Shown here one piece after another: positions 1 through 6,129 of a DNA stretch of 7,649 nucleotides. A model generated the notes under the pieces. That model saw only the letters and a list, made by a program, of their open reading frames with translations. It had not been told where the DNA came from and did no database searches. The DNA is from Cyanobacteria bacterium UBA2566 (lineage in GTDB: Bacteria; Cyanobacteriota; Cyanobacteriia; Cyanobacteriales; Desertifilaceae): positions 1-7,649 of the forward strand of contig DDLS01000160.1 in NCBI GenBank assembly GCA_002340255.1, given 5' to 3'. Within the stretch, counting starts at the first letter, position 1, and each line of letters begins with the position of its first letter. Position numbers and translations under genes: made by a program.

Positions 1-11
1 CATTGAGATCA

Positions 12-95
12 GTCATTGCGAAGGTCACGCAAGTGGAATGAAGCAATCGCAAAATCCCCCAATCTTGGCGATTGCTTCCCTGCGGTCGCAATGAC
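12..95. repeat. Nested inverted repeat, MITE-like palindrome
   Basis: Outer arms GTCATTGCGA (12-21) and TCGCAATGAC (86-95) are perfect reverse complements. Inside them lie GAAGCAATCGC (40-50) and GCGATTGCTTC (68-78), also perfect, around a 17-base loop (51-67). The side segments (22-39 and 79-85) are unequal in length, so the fold is a cruciform with an asymmetric bulge. There is no coding potential. Repeats of this 'GTCATTGCGA...TCGCAATGAC' style are scattered through many bacterial genomes as small non-autonomous palindromic units; that this one is multicopy is inferred from its form only. Confidence 0.75.
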
Positions 96-129
96 AACTC
101 ACATCTACGATCAACAATGTACCTCATAG

Positions 130-144
130 CAGCGCGAAGCGCTG
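130..144. repeat. Short palindrome CAGCGC-gaa-GCGCTG
   Basis: A perfect 6-bp inverted repeat with a 3-base loop, followed by TAA. Related palindromes with the core AGCGC-NAA-GCGCT occur at 6143-6155 (one wobble pair) and 6331-6343. A half copy, AGCGCTGTAA, at 4341-4350 matches 138-147 exactly over ten bases. This looks like a dispersed intergenic mini-palindrome rather than a site for one gene. Confidence 0.5.
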
Positions 145-221
145 TAAATAAGAAACTCTTCACTACAGGTTGCTCCCTTGATTGGACTAATTGATCTTCA
201 ATTGAATTTTTGAACTTTCCA

Positions 222-252
222 GTCAGGAATCTTAATCGTTCCTGGCTTTTTT
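222..252 (+). terminator. Rho-independent terminator
   Basis: The stem GTCAGGAA (222-229) pairs with TTCCTGGC (239-246) over eight positions, one of them a G-U pair. It has a nine-base loop and is followed directly by six T residues (247-252). This is a textbook intrinsic terminator on the + strand. No gene on this strand is visible between position 1 and the hairpin, so it ends either a gene lying left of the window or a non-coding transcript starting within the first 220 bases. Confidence 0.8.
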
Positions 253-272
253 GTATATATGAATACAAAAAA
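247..272. repeat. AT-rich 10-bp palindrome after the terminator
   Basis: TTTTTTGTAT (247-256) and ATACAAAAAA (263-272) form a perfect inverted repeat around ATATGA. The T-run is shared with the terminator, so the two structures are mutually exclusive in RNA. It could act as an AT-rich operator or simply mirror the T-tract. The role is unknown. Confidence 0.6.
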
Positions 273-275
273 GAG

Positions 276-293
276 AGGAAATGAAGATTTCCT
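276..293. repeat. Palindrome AGGAAAT-gaag-ATTTCCT
   Basis: A perfect 7-bp inverted repeat with a 4-base loop, immediately right of the previous palindrome and about 130 bases ahead of the small four-cysteine gene. If transcribed it would be a small leader hairpin. If not, it is a possible dimeric operator. No transcription start can be fixed from sequence alone. Confidence 0.5.
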
Positions 294-331
294 AAAGAGC
301 CTACACTACATGTAAACTCTTTATAGAGTGA

Positions 332-377
332 TGTGAAGCCTTTGTTTCACAGGTTTTTCACATTCACATCCTATGAT
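332..377 (+). promoter_or_regulatory. TTCACA repeat cluster and -10-like box
   Basis: TGTGAA (332-337) and TTCACA (346-351) are inverted repeats. TTCACA recurs as direct repeats at 357-362 and 363-368, so four hexamer half-sites lie within 37 bases. A -10-like TATGAT sits at 372-377, 47 bases before the likely ATG of the downstream gene, with no good -35 at 16-18 bases. The half-site cluster just above a -10-like box suggests an activator-dependent promoter for the small gene at 425. This is inference; no regulator is identified. The TGTGA/TCACA spacing is 10, not the 6 expected of a CRP-type site. Confidence 0.35.
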
Positions 378-424
378 CATTCATATCAAGGAACACACAA
401 GCAAGGAATTTGTAGGAGTTGATT

Positions 425-724
425 ATGCCCGTAAGTCTACCATCGATCATCCAAGAACAATTGGTACAACCCTTCAAATATTGGAACAATGGTGTTCAGG
501 ACGCTATGTCCTACCAGAATGAGATGTATACTTACGTTCGTTCTTACAGCCAAGAGAATCGCCTACAAGCCTATAGTTATGCCTGTGACATGGCTGAACA
601 AAACATCAAAAGCTGCATTACTTGCTCAGAGAGAGGTTACAAAATTTGGGTGAATCTCAAGTGTGTATCGAATCATCAGTTAGAGACCCATCAAAACCTG
701 AACTTCAGCCCAGCCTTTTCCTAG
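425..724 (+). CDS. Small four-cysteine protein, function unknown
   Basis: I do not recognise this 99-residue protein. The start is set at ATG 425 because AGGAG (414-418) lies six bases upstream; a TTG two codons earlier (419) is a worse candidate because it overlaps the ribosome-binding region. The product looks soluble and mostly helical, with no signal peptide or membrane segment. It is rich in Tyr, Gln and Asn in the first 55 residues. Four cysteines stand at 54, 64, 67 and 80; C64-x-x-C67 is a CxxC pair, so metal binding or a redox disulfide is possible but unproven. The last 20 residues look low in information. A dedicated leader and a strong ribosome-binding site argue that it is a real gene. 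It ends eight bases from the stop of the convergent ArsA-like gene, with no terminator between them. Confidence 0.7.
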   Translation: MPVSLPSIIQEQLVQPFKYWNNGVQDAMSYQNEMYTYVRSYSQENRLQAYSYACDMAEQNIKSCITCSERGYKIWVNLKCVSNHQLETHQNLNFSPAFS

Positions 725-732
725 TCTTCGCT

Positions 733-2628
733 CTACGACGGCTCAAACAGCAGTCGTGCAGCGCCTTGAATCCGCACCAGAGGTTGAACAGAGCGAGGCA
801 AGGAAGGGAGATGAATTACAGTTTGCTCGCTATCACAACCCAATAGGTCATGACGATTAGAAGCATAATTCCACACCACATAAGGTTGACAAACCTCTAG
901 ATCCTTTAAAGACTGACTTAATCGATGATGCTCGGCTAAAATTGCTGGTTGATTCTGAACCACACCAATAAACTCAGTATGCCGAGCATCTTTGAGTTTT
1001 TTCTGGGCTGCAACTACCCGTTTTCTTAGGGTACGGAGTTCTCCCATAAACTCGGTACGTCCGAGAACATCTTGGTATTTAATCCATAATTTGAACACCC
1101 AAGCTAACCAGTCTGCTAAAGCTGTGGGCATTTCTAGAAATCGGAGTAAATGCCCTGTAGGAGCGGTATCCAGGATAATCAAGTCTTGCTCTTGATTCTC
1201 TAGGAGTTCCATCACTGCTAAGAGGGCTAAAATTTCATCAATCCCAGGAAAGGAGAGGGAGACCAGTTTACGCCAAGCTTCCGGGCCATAGAGTAATTGT
1301 AAATTCTCTTGGGTGGGGGAATCGCCACTGATCATTTCCGCGAGTTCCCACAGATAGGCTTCGCGAAACTGATTGAGCAGGACTTGAGAATCGATTTCAG
1401 CGGCTGTGAGGTTGGGGAAATCGATCGCCTGGGGATTGTGGTCTAAAGGCTGTCCAAACGCATCCCCCAAGGAGTGGGCCGGATCGATCGAGATTGCCCG
1501 CACTTGACTTTCAGGATGGGTTTGAGCCATTCCCCAGGCGATCGCCGCTGCAACAGTGGTTTTACCCACTCCCCCTTTACCACTAATGATAATTAAGCGG
1601 CGCTGTTGGGCAATAAAATCAGGTAAACCCGGTGGGATGCGATCGGGCCAAATCACTTCAGTCGAGGTAATCCTTGCATCCTGCACCCCTACCGGTGACA
1701 TCTGAGCAATGACCCCATCTAACGCTGCACCTCCCAACGGAGGACTCGGATATTGAGTAATTCCCAACAGAGGTAAACCCTCTGCAAGTTTCTGAAATTG
1801 CGGTAGAATCTGTTGCTGCTCTGCATAGCGGTCTCGATCCTCTGGCGATAAATCTTCCGATCTCGCTACCAACCGATTCACCCAAACTCCTCCCAAGGGA
1901 ATCTGCAACCCTTGCAAAGAACTCACAAAGCGCCGAGTTTCTTCTAAACTCATGGCTTCGGCAATTCCCACAACTACGCAACGGGTGCGGTCTCGATCTT
2001 GTAATAAGGCCCGTCCCGTTTGCAGATCGGACTTCATCTCTTGTAAAAACTCATCCCCTCGATCCCCTTGATAACGCCCGGTAAACGCTTGGCTGATAGC
2101 GCGATGTTTCTCCTGGAATAAATCCAGCGCTTCTAAAAACCGATCGAGAAAATCCATTAATCCCAAAAGATTGAGCGCATGACCACTAGGAGCCATATCC
2201 ACCACCACCCGATCCACTTCTTGCTCCCGCAACAAGCGCTGAATTTCTAAGATTCCCATTAATTCATCGAGTCCCGGCCAACTTAAATCCCAGACGGGGG
2301 TTAAATCTTCGGCCGCGGCAAAACTTCCTCGTTCAACGAGCAGTTGTAGGACTTCACCGTAGCTCTGTTTGAATTCTTGTAATAATGCTGCTGCATCGAG
2401 AGCTTGCACTTCTAAATTGGGCAGATCGGGCAGAGAAAGGCGATCGCCGGTAACTGGACATTGCAACACATCCCCTAGGGAGTGAGCCGGATCTGTTGAG
2501 AGCAGTAACACTTTCTCTTGGGGAAACTGCTGACCCCAATACCGGGCAAAACCACAGGAGAGTGTTGTTTTCCCCACTCCTCCTTTACCACTCAAGAGCA
2601 ATAATTCTAGGCGATCGTATGGATTCAT
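733..2628 (-). CDS. Tandem-domain ArsA/Get3-family ATPase
   Basis: A 631-residue fusion of two deviant Walker A ATPases of the SIMIBI class. Domain 1 has GKGGVGKTT at 14-22, DPAHSLGD at 46-53 and DMAPSGH at 144-150. Domain 2 has GKGGVGKTT at 350-358, DPAHSLGD at 382-389 and DTAPTGH at 487-493. Both P-loops keep the signature lysines (K15 and K351). Total length is somewhat more than the about 583 residues of plasmid ArsA. Family members energise an arsenite pump (ArsA) or deliver tail-anchored membrane proteins (Get3/TRC40). The cysteines here (25, 57, 217, 580, 598) do not form the Get3 CxxC and do not resemble the ArsA arsenite-site spacing. No arsB, arsC or arsR is nearby, so arsenite export is unlikely; a cytosolic chaperone or targeting role is inferred. 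The ATG at 2628 has only a weak ribosome-binding site. It is divergent from the lyase gene. Confidence 0.93.
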   Translation of the reverse strand: MNPYDRLELLLLSGKGGVGKTTLSCGFARYWGQQFPQEKVLLLSTDPAHSLGDVLQCPVTGDRLSLPDLPNLEVQALDAAALLQEFKQSYGEVLQLLVERGSFAAAEDLTPVWDLSWPGLDELMGILEIQRLLREQEVDRVVVDMAPSGHALNLLGLMDFLDRFLEALDLFQEKHRAISQAFTGRYQGDRGDEFLQEMKSDLQTGRALLQDRDRTRCVVVGIAEAMSLEETRRFVSSLQGLQIPLGGVWVNRLVARSEDLSPEDRDRYAEQQQILPQFQKLAEGLPLLGITQYPSPPLGGAALDGVIAQMSPVGVQDARITSTEVIWPDRIPPGLPDFIAQQRRLIIISGKGGVGKTTVAAAIAWGMAQTHPESQVRAISIDPAHSLGDAFGQPLDHNPQAIDFPNLTAAEIDSQVLLNQFREAYLWELAEMISGDSPTQENLQLLYGPEAWRKLVSLSFPGIDEILALLAVMELLENQEQDLIILDTAPTGHLLRFLEMPTALADWLAWVFKLWIKYQDVLGRTEFMGELRTLRKRVVAAQKKLKDARHTEFIGVVQNQPAILAEHHRLSQSLKDLEVCQPYVVWNYASNRHDLLGCDSEQTVIHLPSLPRSVQPLVRIQGAARLLFEPS

Positions 2629-2819
2629 ATAAGTTTCTTGCGTCCTAATCCCCTATGGTACAACTTTCGACAACCTAGCTACAGCTTAGGTACGGTTTCG
2701 GCAAGGTTGCGCGATCGCTAATCCTGGGATAACATTAAGAAAAGTTAAAATTCTTGACACAAGTTCCCAAATATGGGTTGAAATTGCGTCAACCGACTCT
2801 CGCATAAGGAGCAACTGTA
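2629..2819. promoter_or_regulatory. Divergent spacer with promoter elements
   Basis: This 191-bp region must hold promoters for the ATPase gene (-) and the lyase gene (+). A perfect -35 hexamer TTGACA (2754-2759) faces the lyase gene, but no convincing -10 follows at 16-18 bases; TGAAAT at 2779-2784 is the nearest, at 19. An imperfect palindrome CCTAGC-taca-GCTTAGG lies at 2674-2690 and a HIP1 octamer at 2711-2718. AAGGAG (2806-2811), eight bases before GTG 2820, fixes the lyase start; a TAA at 2805-2807 excludes any earlier start in frame. Confidence 0.5.
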
Positions 2820-3371
2820 GTGATATCCCAAGCAAACTTAGCCCCAACTGCCCTAGAAACGACCCAGGAACGAGATACTGAGCGGTTTTTCCAAGAAACA
2901 GTAGGGCGTTGGTCTTCTCAGCGACGCTACTATACGCTACCAGATGGAGACCCCCAAGAAATTTCCAGTATTATTGAAATTACCTATTTACCCCAAGGAA
3001 GCGAACCCCTACGGCATTTAGCTCGGTTACATCAGTTGGAAGATGAGACTATGCTGTTATTCGGTTCTGTAGTGAGTTGGGACGCTCAAGAGTCTGTTAC
3101 AGGGAAAAAGCAGTCTAAGGGAGAAACAGTGATTGGGGTTTTAGGAAACTTGTTATATCGCGATCGCGGTTTTGCCACCTCTAAACCCGTTACAGCAGAC
3201 TATTATCTCCCTAATCCCCACACCTTGTGCTTGCGCACTGAATACAACCAGTCGGTGTTTGAAGAAGAAATTAAACTGGTGGGTCAGCAATATCGCACCA
3301 GGCAAACCATTATCTCCCGTGCAGGAGAAGAACAAATGATTGGTCAATATCTAGAAAAACGGCTTGATTAA
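2820..3371 (+). CDS. CpcS/CpeS-family phycobiliprotein lyase
   Basis: A 183-residue member of the CpcS/CpeS lyase family. These are single-domain, lipocalin-like beta barrels that bind phycocyanobilin or a similar bilin and attach it to the Cys-82/84 site of phycobiliproteins in the cytoplasm. Evidence: the N-terminal block FFQETVGRWSSQRRYY (23-38) matches the family's FF..S.G.W.SQR opening. SVVSWD (83-88) matches the central strand. EEEIKLVGQQYRTRQTII (148-165) matches the conserved C-terminal strands (family form: ...E.IW...NLR.R.S.). It has about 20 extra N-terminal residues, and YY replaces the His-rich stretch usual after SQR, so it belongs to a divergent subgroup; I cannot say which paralogue, or exclude a bilin-binding role without lyase activity. 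The start is GTG 2820, with AAGGAG eight bases upstream. It is alone on its strand, with 114 bases to the next plausible start. Confidence 0.85.
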   Translation: MISQANLAPTALETTQERDTERFFQETVGRWSSQRRYYTLPDGDPQEISSIIEITYLPQGSEPLRHLARLHQLEDETMLLFGSVVSWDAQESVTGKKQSKGETVIGVLGNLLYRDRGFATSKPVTADYYLPNPHTLCLRTEYNQSVFEEEIKLVGQQYRTRQTIISRAGEEQMIGQYLEKRLD

Positions 3372-3485
3372 ACCCATTACTAAGGGGGGTGAGCTGCACT
3401 CGAAATTGCCTCGATCCACGATCGTAAAGCATAAGGCGTGAGTGATAATAATACTTGGGGTACTATCGTAAGGAGTACAACTATA

Positions 3486-3932
3486 GTGTGGCGAACCCTA
3501 ATTCTATCCCTTCTCTCATTCCCTATCTTTTTAGGTTCAGGGACGACTGTTGCTGAGGCTCAAGTGGCTGATGTACCAGCTTTCGACAATAATGGTGACT
3601 TTCAATCATCTCGTGTGCTTGGCAATCGAGGAACTTATCAACAGAAACAATGGTTGGTAGTCGATCCCGATCCAAAGGGTTTAAATTGTCGTGATAACCA
3701 GTTTTCTGTTGTCGTGACTCTTGGGTATGGTTCAGTGGTAGATGCTGTTTTTAGCAGTAACCAAGACAATGCGATTAGATCGATCGATGGTAATCCCTGG
3801 CTTCGGGTTTCTGCCAGTTTTCTTGATATCCAAACTCGGAATACTGGTGAGCGTTTAGACACTTACATTTGTTATGTTCGTGCCAATAGAGAGTATATCG
3901 CACCGATTAACCCGGACTCACAAGACCGATAA
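3486..3932 (+). CDS. Secreted SH3-like domain protein
   Basis: The chosen GTG (3486) lies ten bases after AAGGAG (3470-3475) and gives a 148-residue protein opening with a typical Sec signal peptide: MWR, a hydrophobic core, then TTVAEA before Gln 26. An earlier in-frame GTG (3438) would add 16 polar residues ahead of it and has poorer ribosome-binding context. The mature part holds WLVVDPDPKGLNCRD, a glycine turn (LGYGSVV), NPWLRVS and ICYVRANREYIAPI. These resemble the strands of a bacterial SH3 fold (LNCR...G..V...WL.V....CYVRA..YI.P). Two cysteines (68 and 129) could form a disulfide. Such domains are often cell-wall or protein-binding modules in the periplasm or outside the cell; the ligand here is unknown. 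No enzyme domain is present. Confidence 0.8.
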   Translation: MWRTLILSLLSFPIFLGSGTTVAEAQVADVPAFDNNGDFQSSRVLGNRGTYQQKQWLVVDPDPKGLNCRDNQFSVVVTLGYGSVVDAVFSSNQDNAIRSIDGNPWLRVSASFLDIQTRNTGERLDTYICYVRANREYIAPINPDSQDR

Positions 3933-3976
3933 GCGACCAGGAGAGGCGATCGCGACTCATGTGGTTAATGTAGTGC

Positions 3977-4177
3977 ATGAGAAAACTCCTGTTATTGTTG
4001 TGCTTGAGCGCTGCGATCTACCCTAATAGCGCTAAAGCACAACAACGGAGGAAATATAAAGCACTTTTCTCTGCCATATCAGGTACATTAACGACTGTTT
4101 TTAACGATCGCGAGAACAGCGAAATACTCCACCCAATCTGTTGCTTGCTCTCCCTATCTCCCCATCCTGACAAGTGA
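3977..4177 (+). CDS. Short ORF with signal peptide; possible gene remnant
   Basis: The 66-residue reading begins MRKLLLLLCLSAAIYPNSAKAQQ, a convincing Sec signal peptide with an AKA cleavage site near residue 21. About 20 polar residues follow. The last third (LHPICCLLSLSPHPDK) is encoded by pyrimidine-rich repeat-like DNA, so it is probably not selected protein sequence. No Shine-Dalgarno lies close to ATG 3977; the nearest, AGGAG at 3939-3943, is too far away. It sits 44 bases after the SH3-like gene on the same strand and could be a truncated second secreted protein, an unusual small secreted peptide, or chance. I recognise no family in the mature part. Confidence 0.3.
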   Translation: MRKLLLLLCLSAAIYPNSAKAQQRRKYKALFSAISGTLTTVFNDRENSEILHPICCLLSLSPHPDK

Positions 4178-4360
4178 ATGATTTTCACGATTGTGCATCC
4201 ATAGACCCTCAGAGCGCCCTAAATTTCATAGAGTCATCTCATTCTCCGTGTCCCTGTGTCCCCGTTTCTCCCTGTCTTCCTGACTCGAATCTTAAAATCA
4301 TTCCCTTGAAAGATCTCCCCATCCCCCTATCACAAAGCAAAGCGCTGTAACTGACCGCTA

Positions 4361-4389
4361 GTAGGAGTGGATTTCCAACCCACTCCTAT
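4361..4389 (-). terminator. Hairpin downstream of the flavodiiron gene
   Basis: TAGGAGTGG (4362-4370) and CCACTCCTA (4380-4388) form a perfect 9-bp stem with a 9-base loop; a G-U pair can extend it by one. It lies seven bases past the flavodiiron stop codon in the direction of its transcription. No T-run follows on the - strand, so it may be a processing or RNA-stabilising hairpin, or a dispersed palindromic repeat, rather than an intrinsic terminator. Confidence 0.5.
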
Positions 4390-4395
4390 CGGGAA

Positions 4396-6129
4396 TTAAT
4401 AATAACTGCCGGTTTTGCGATGGTGAACGGCGGTTACCCCAGTTTTATCAAAGACTTGACCGCTCTCAACGGTGGCGTAAACCATCCAATGGTCGCCGCA
4501 TTCCATGCGATCGCCAACCGTACATTCAAGATAAGCGAGAGCATCTTTGAGAATCTTAGCGCCATTTGATGCCGTTTCCGTTTCCAAGCCCACAAACCGG
4601 TCTTCTCCTGGGGCAAACTTGCGCGTAAATTGGCGAATTAAGGGACTATTTTCCGGCAAGATATTCAGCACAAAGCGATCGCCCGAATGGGTTAAAGACT
4701 CCATCGCCCGATCTTTGGCCACTGCAACCGTTAACCCTGGCGGATTAAATGTCGCTTGAGACACCCAACTGGCGAGCATTCCACTATGTAACTCTCCCCG
4801 ATGAGCTGAAACCACGCATAGCGATCCGACCACCCGGCCGACTGCTTGAGCGGTGCGATCGCTACTTGATACATTCACCGATCGCTTGGGAGTGCGTCGT
4901 TTGAGATCTCTCTTCAACTGTTGAGCAAAATCAATCCCAGCTTCCTTACATTGCTGCAAAATAGCATCCGTAGGAGCAAACTTGACCCGGATCGGCTCAA
5001 AGCCAAACTTATATCCAGCATCCTGTAACTTGCTCTCTAAAATATCGATCGCCTCTCCACTCCAACCAAAGGAGCCAAATACACCCGCTAATTTCGTTTT
5101 CGCCGCAGTTGATAAGACAATTCCCAAAGCGGTTTGGACTTGGGTGGGGGGATGTCCCGCTAAAGTCGGAGAACCTAAAATAAAGCCGTCACACTTCTCT
5201 ACCTGGGTCTGAATTTCAGCCGGATCGGCCAGTTCGCAATCGATTAACTCAACAGCGACACTCGATTTCGTAATTCCACGGGCGATCGCCTGAGCTAATG
5301 TTCCTGTATTTCCATAAGCCGATGCATAGATTAAGGCTACTGATAAATCCTGTCCGCTTTGCTTCTCACTCCAACTATGATAGAGCTGTGTTAACTCCTG
5401 TTTTCCATAGCGTACCAAGGGGCCATGGCCAGGAGCATAAAACCGAGTGGGTTTATCTTTGATCCGGCCTAGAGCCGTCAACACCTGTCGAGGTTGGGCG
5501 GCATGGATACAGTCATAATAATAGCGTCGGTCTTCACTATAAAGTTTCCAGCCTTCATCAAATACTTGATCTCCGCAGACATGAGCGCCGAAAAACTTAT
5601 CGGTAAACAAGATTTGTGATACAGGGTCATAGGTGCAGATGCCATCAGGCCATCGTGGGGTAGGGGTAGGGATAAACTGAAGGTGATGACCTTGTCCTAG
5701 ATCTAACTCTAGATCCGATCGGTTCACCAATTGCACCTTGACCTGTAATTCTTCGTCTTCCCACAGTTTATCCAGGGCTAACTTAGCTGCTTTTGAGCAA
5801 ACTAAGGTGAGTTTAGGAGCAAGTTTGAGGAGTGCTTTCAAAGTTGATCCCCGATTAGGATTGAAATGCTGAACGATCGCATAATCAATGGAGGCTAGAT
5901 CGAGCCGCTCTTGAAGGGCTTTGATATAGTTCTCAGTAAAGGATTCTCCAGGAGGATCGATCAGGGCTATCTTATCGCTTTGAATCAGAAATGAGTTTGC
6001 CGTCGTTCCTTTTTGTAGGGAATATTCGACTTCAAATTTTAAACGATCCCAAGTGCGCGATCGCAATAGGGTAGTTTGGCGATCGAGATAAACCACTTGG
6101 ACATCACGGGGTTTGGTTAGGGAGGACAT
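4396..6129 (-). CDS. flv1: Class C flavodiiron protein, Flv1-like
   Basis: A 577-residue cyanobacterial-type flavodiiron protein with three domains: a metallo-beta-lactamase-like diiron domain (about 30-255), a flavodoxin-like FMN domain (about 262-405, with YASAYGNTG at 268-276), and a C-terminal flavin reductase domain (about 425-577) that lets it take electrons without a separate reductase. In cyanobacteria Flv1/Flv3 reduce O2 to water downstream of photosystem I, protecting it in fluctuating light. The ligand positions are non-canonical: where canonical proteins have H-x-E-x-D-H, this one has H88-x-N90-x-N92-R93, and R159 replaces the next His; D177 and H235 remain. Such substitution is known for Flv1 and Flv2, which pair with Flv3 and Flv4. 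Flv1 is preferred because flv2 normally sits in an operon with flv4, absent here. The ATG at 6129 has a weak ribosome-binding site. Confidence 0.9.
   Translation of the reverse strand: MSSLTKPRDVQVVYLDRQTTLLRSRTWDRLKFEVEYSLQKGTTANSFLIQSDKIALIDPPGESFTENYIKALQERLDLASIDYAIVQHFNPNRGSTLKALLKLAPKLTLVCSKAAKLALDKLWEDEELQVKVQLVNRSDLELDLGQGHHLQFIPTPTPRWPDGICTYDPVSQILFTDKFFGAHVCGDQVFDEGWKLYSEDRRYYYDCIHAAQPRQVLTALGRIKDKPTRFYAPGHGPLVRYGKQELTQLYHSWSEKQSGQDLSVALIYASAYGNTGTLAQAIARGITKSSVAVELIDCELADPAEIQTQVEKCDGFILGSPTLAGHPPTQVQTALGIVLSTAAKTKLAGVFGSFGWSGEAIDILESKLQDAGYKFGFEPIRVKFAPTDAILQQCKEAGIDFAQQLKRDLKRRTPKRSVNVSSSDRTAQAVGRVVGSLCVVSAHRGELHSGMLASWVSQATFNPPGLTVAVAKDRAMESLTHSGDRFVLNILPENSPLIRQFTRKFAPGEDRFVGLETETASNGAKILKDALAYLECTVGDRMECGDHWMVYATVESGQVFDKTGVTAVHHRKTGSYY

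Larger units (their letters stand above)
3933..4395. other. Mostly non-coding, repeat-like spacer
   Basis: These 463 bases hold only the doubtful short ORF at 3977. The rest is pyrimidine-rich and repetitive. ATCTCCCCATCC occurs twice (4156-4167 and 4313-4324). TCCGTGTCCCTGTGTCCCCG (4245-4264) is a run of imperfect short units. AGCGCTGTAA (4341-4350) repeats 138-147. This composition is typical of degenerate short repeats in cyanobacterial intergenic DNA. No tRNA, rRNA or strong promoter is seen. Confidence 0.6.

Noticed and set aside
150..170. ACTCTTCACTAC, reminiscent of the unpaired core of the cyanobacterial small RNA Yfr1
   Set aside because: The core differs from ACTCCTCACAC, and the terminator is about 65 bases away rather than directly following.
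316..329. ACTCT-ttat-AGAGT palindrome with TATAGA as a promoter
   Set aside because: The arms are only five bases, no -35 is present at a usual distance, and the position is far from the gene; kept out as too weak.
333..350. CRP/SyCRP1-type site TGTGA...TCACA
   Set aside because: The spacing between half-sites is 10 bases, not 6, so a standard CRP dimer would not fit.
622..846. 74-codon + strand open frame bridging the small gene and the ATPase gene
   Set aside because: It overlaps both genes, lacks a ribosome-binding site and has no recognisable sequence.
1658..1981. 107-codon open frame on the - strand inside the ATPase gene
   Set aside because: It is an out-of-frame shadow rich in Arg, Ser and Cys within a gene with clear motifs on the same strand.
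3438..3485. Upstream GTG start for the SH3-like protein
   Set aside because: It adds 16 polar residues before the signal peptide, whereas GTG 3486 has an AAGGAG upstream and gives a normal signal peptide.
4245..4280. Possible CRISPR or true tandem array in the pyrimidine-rich stretch
   Set aside because: The units are irregular and short, with no constant repeat/spacer length.
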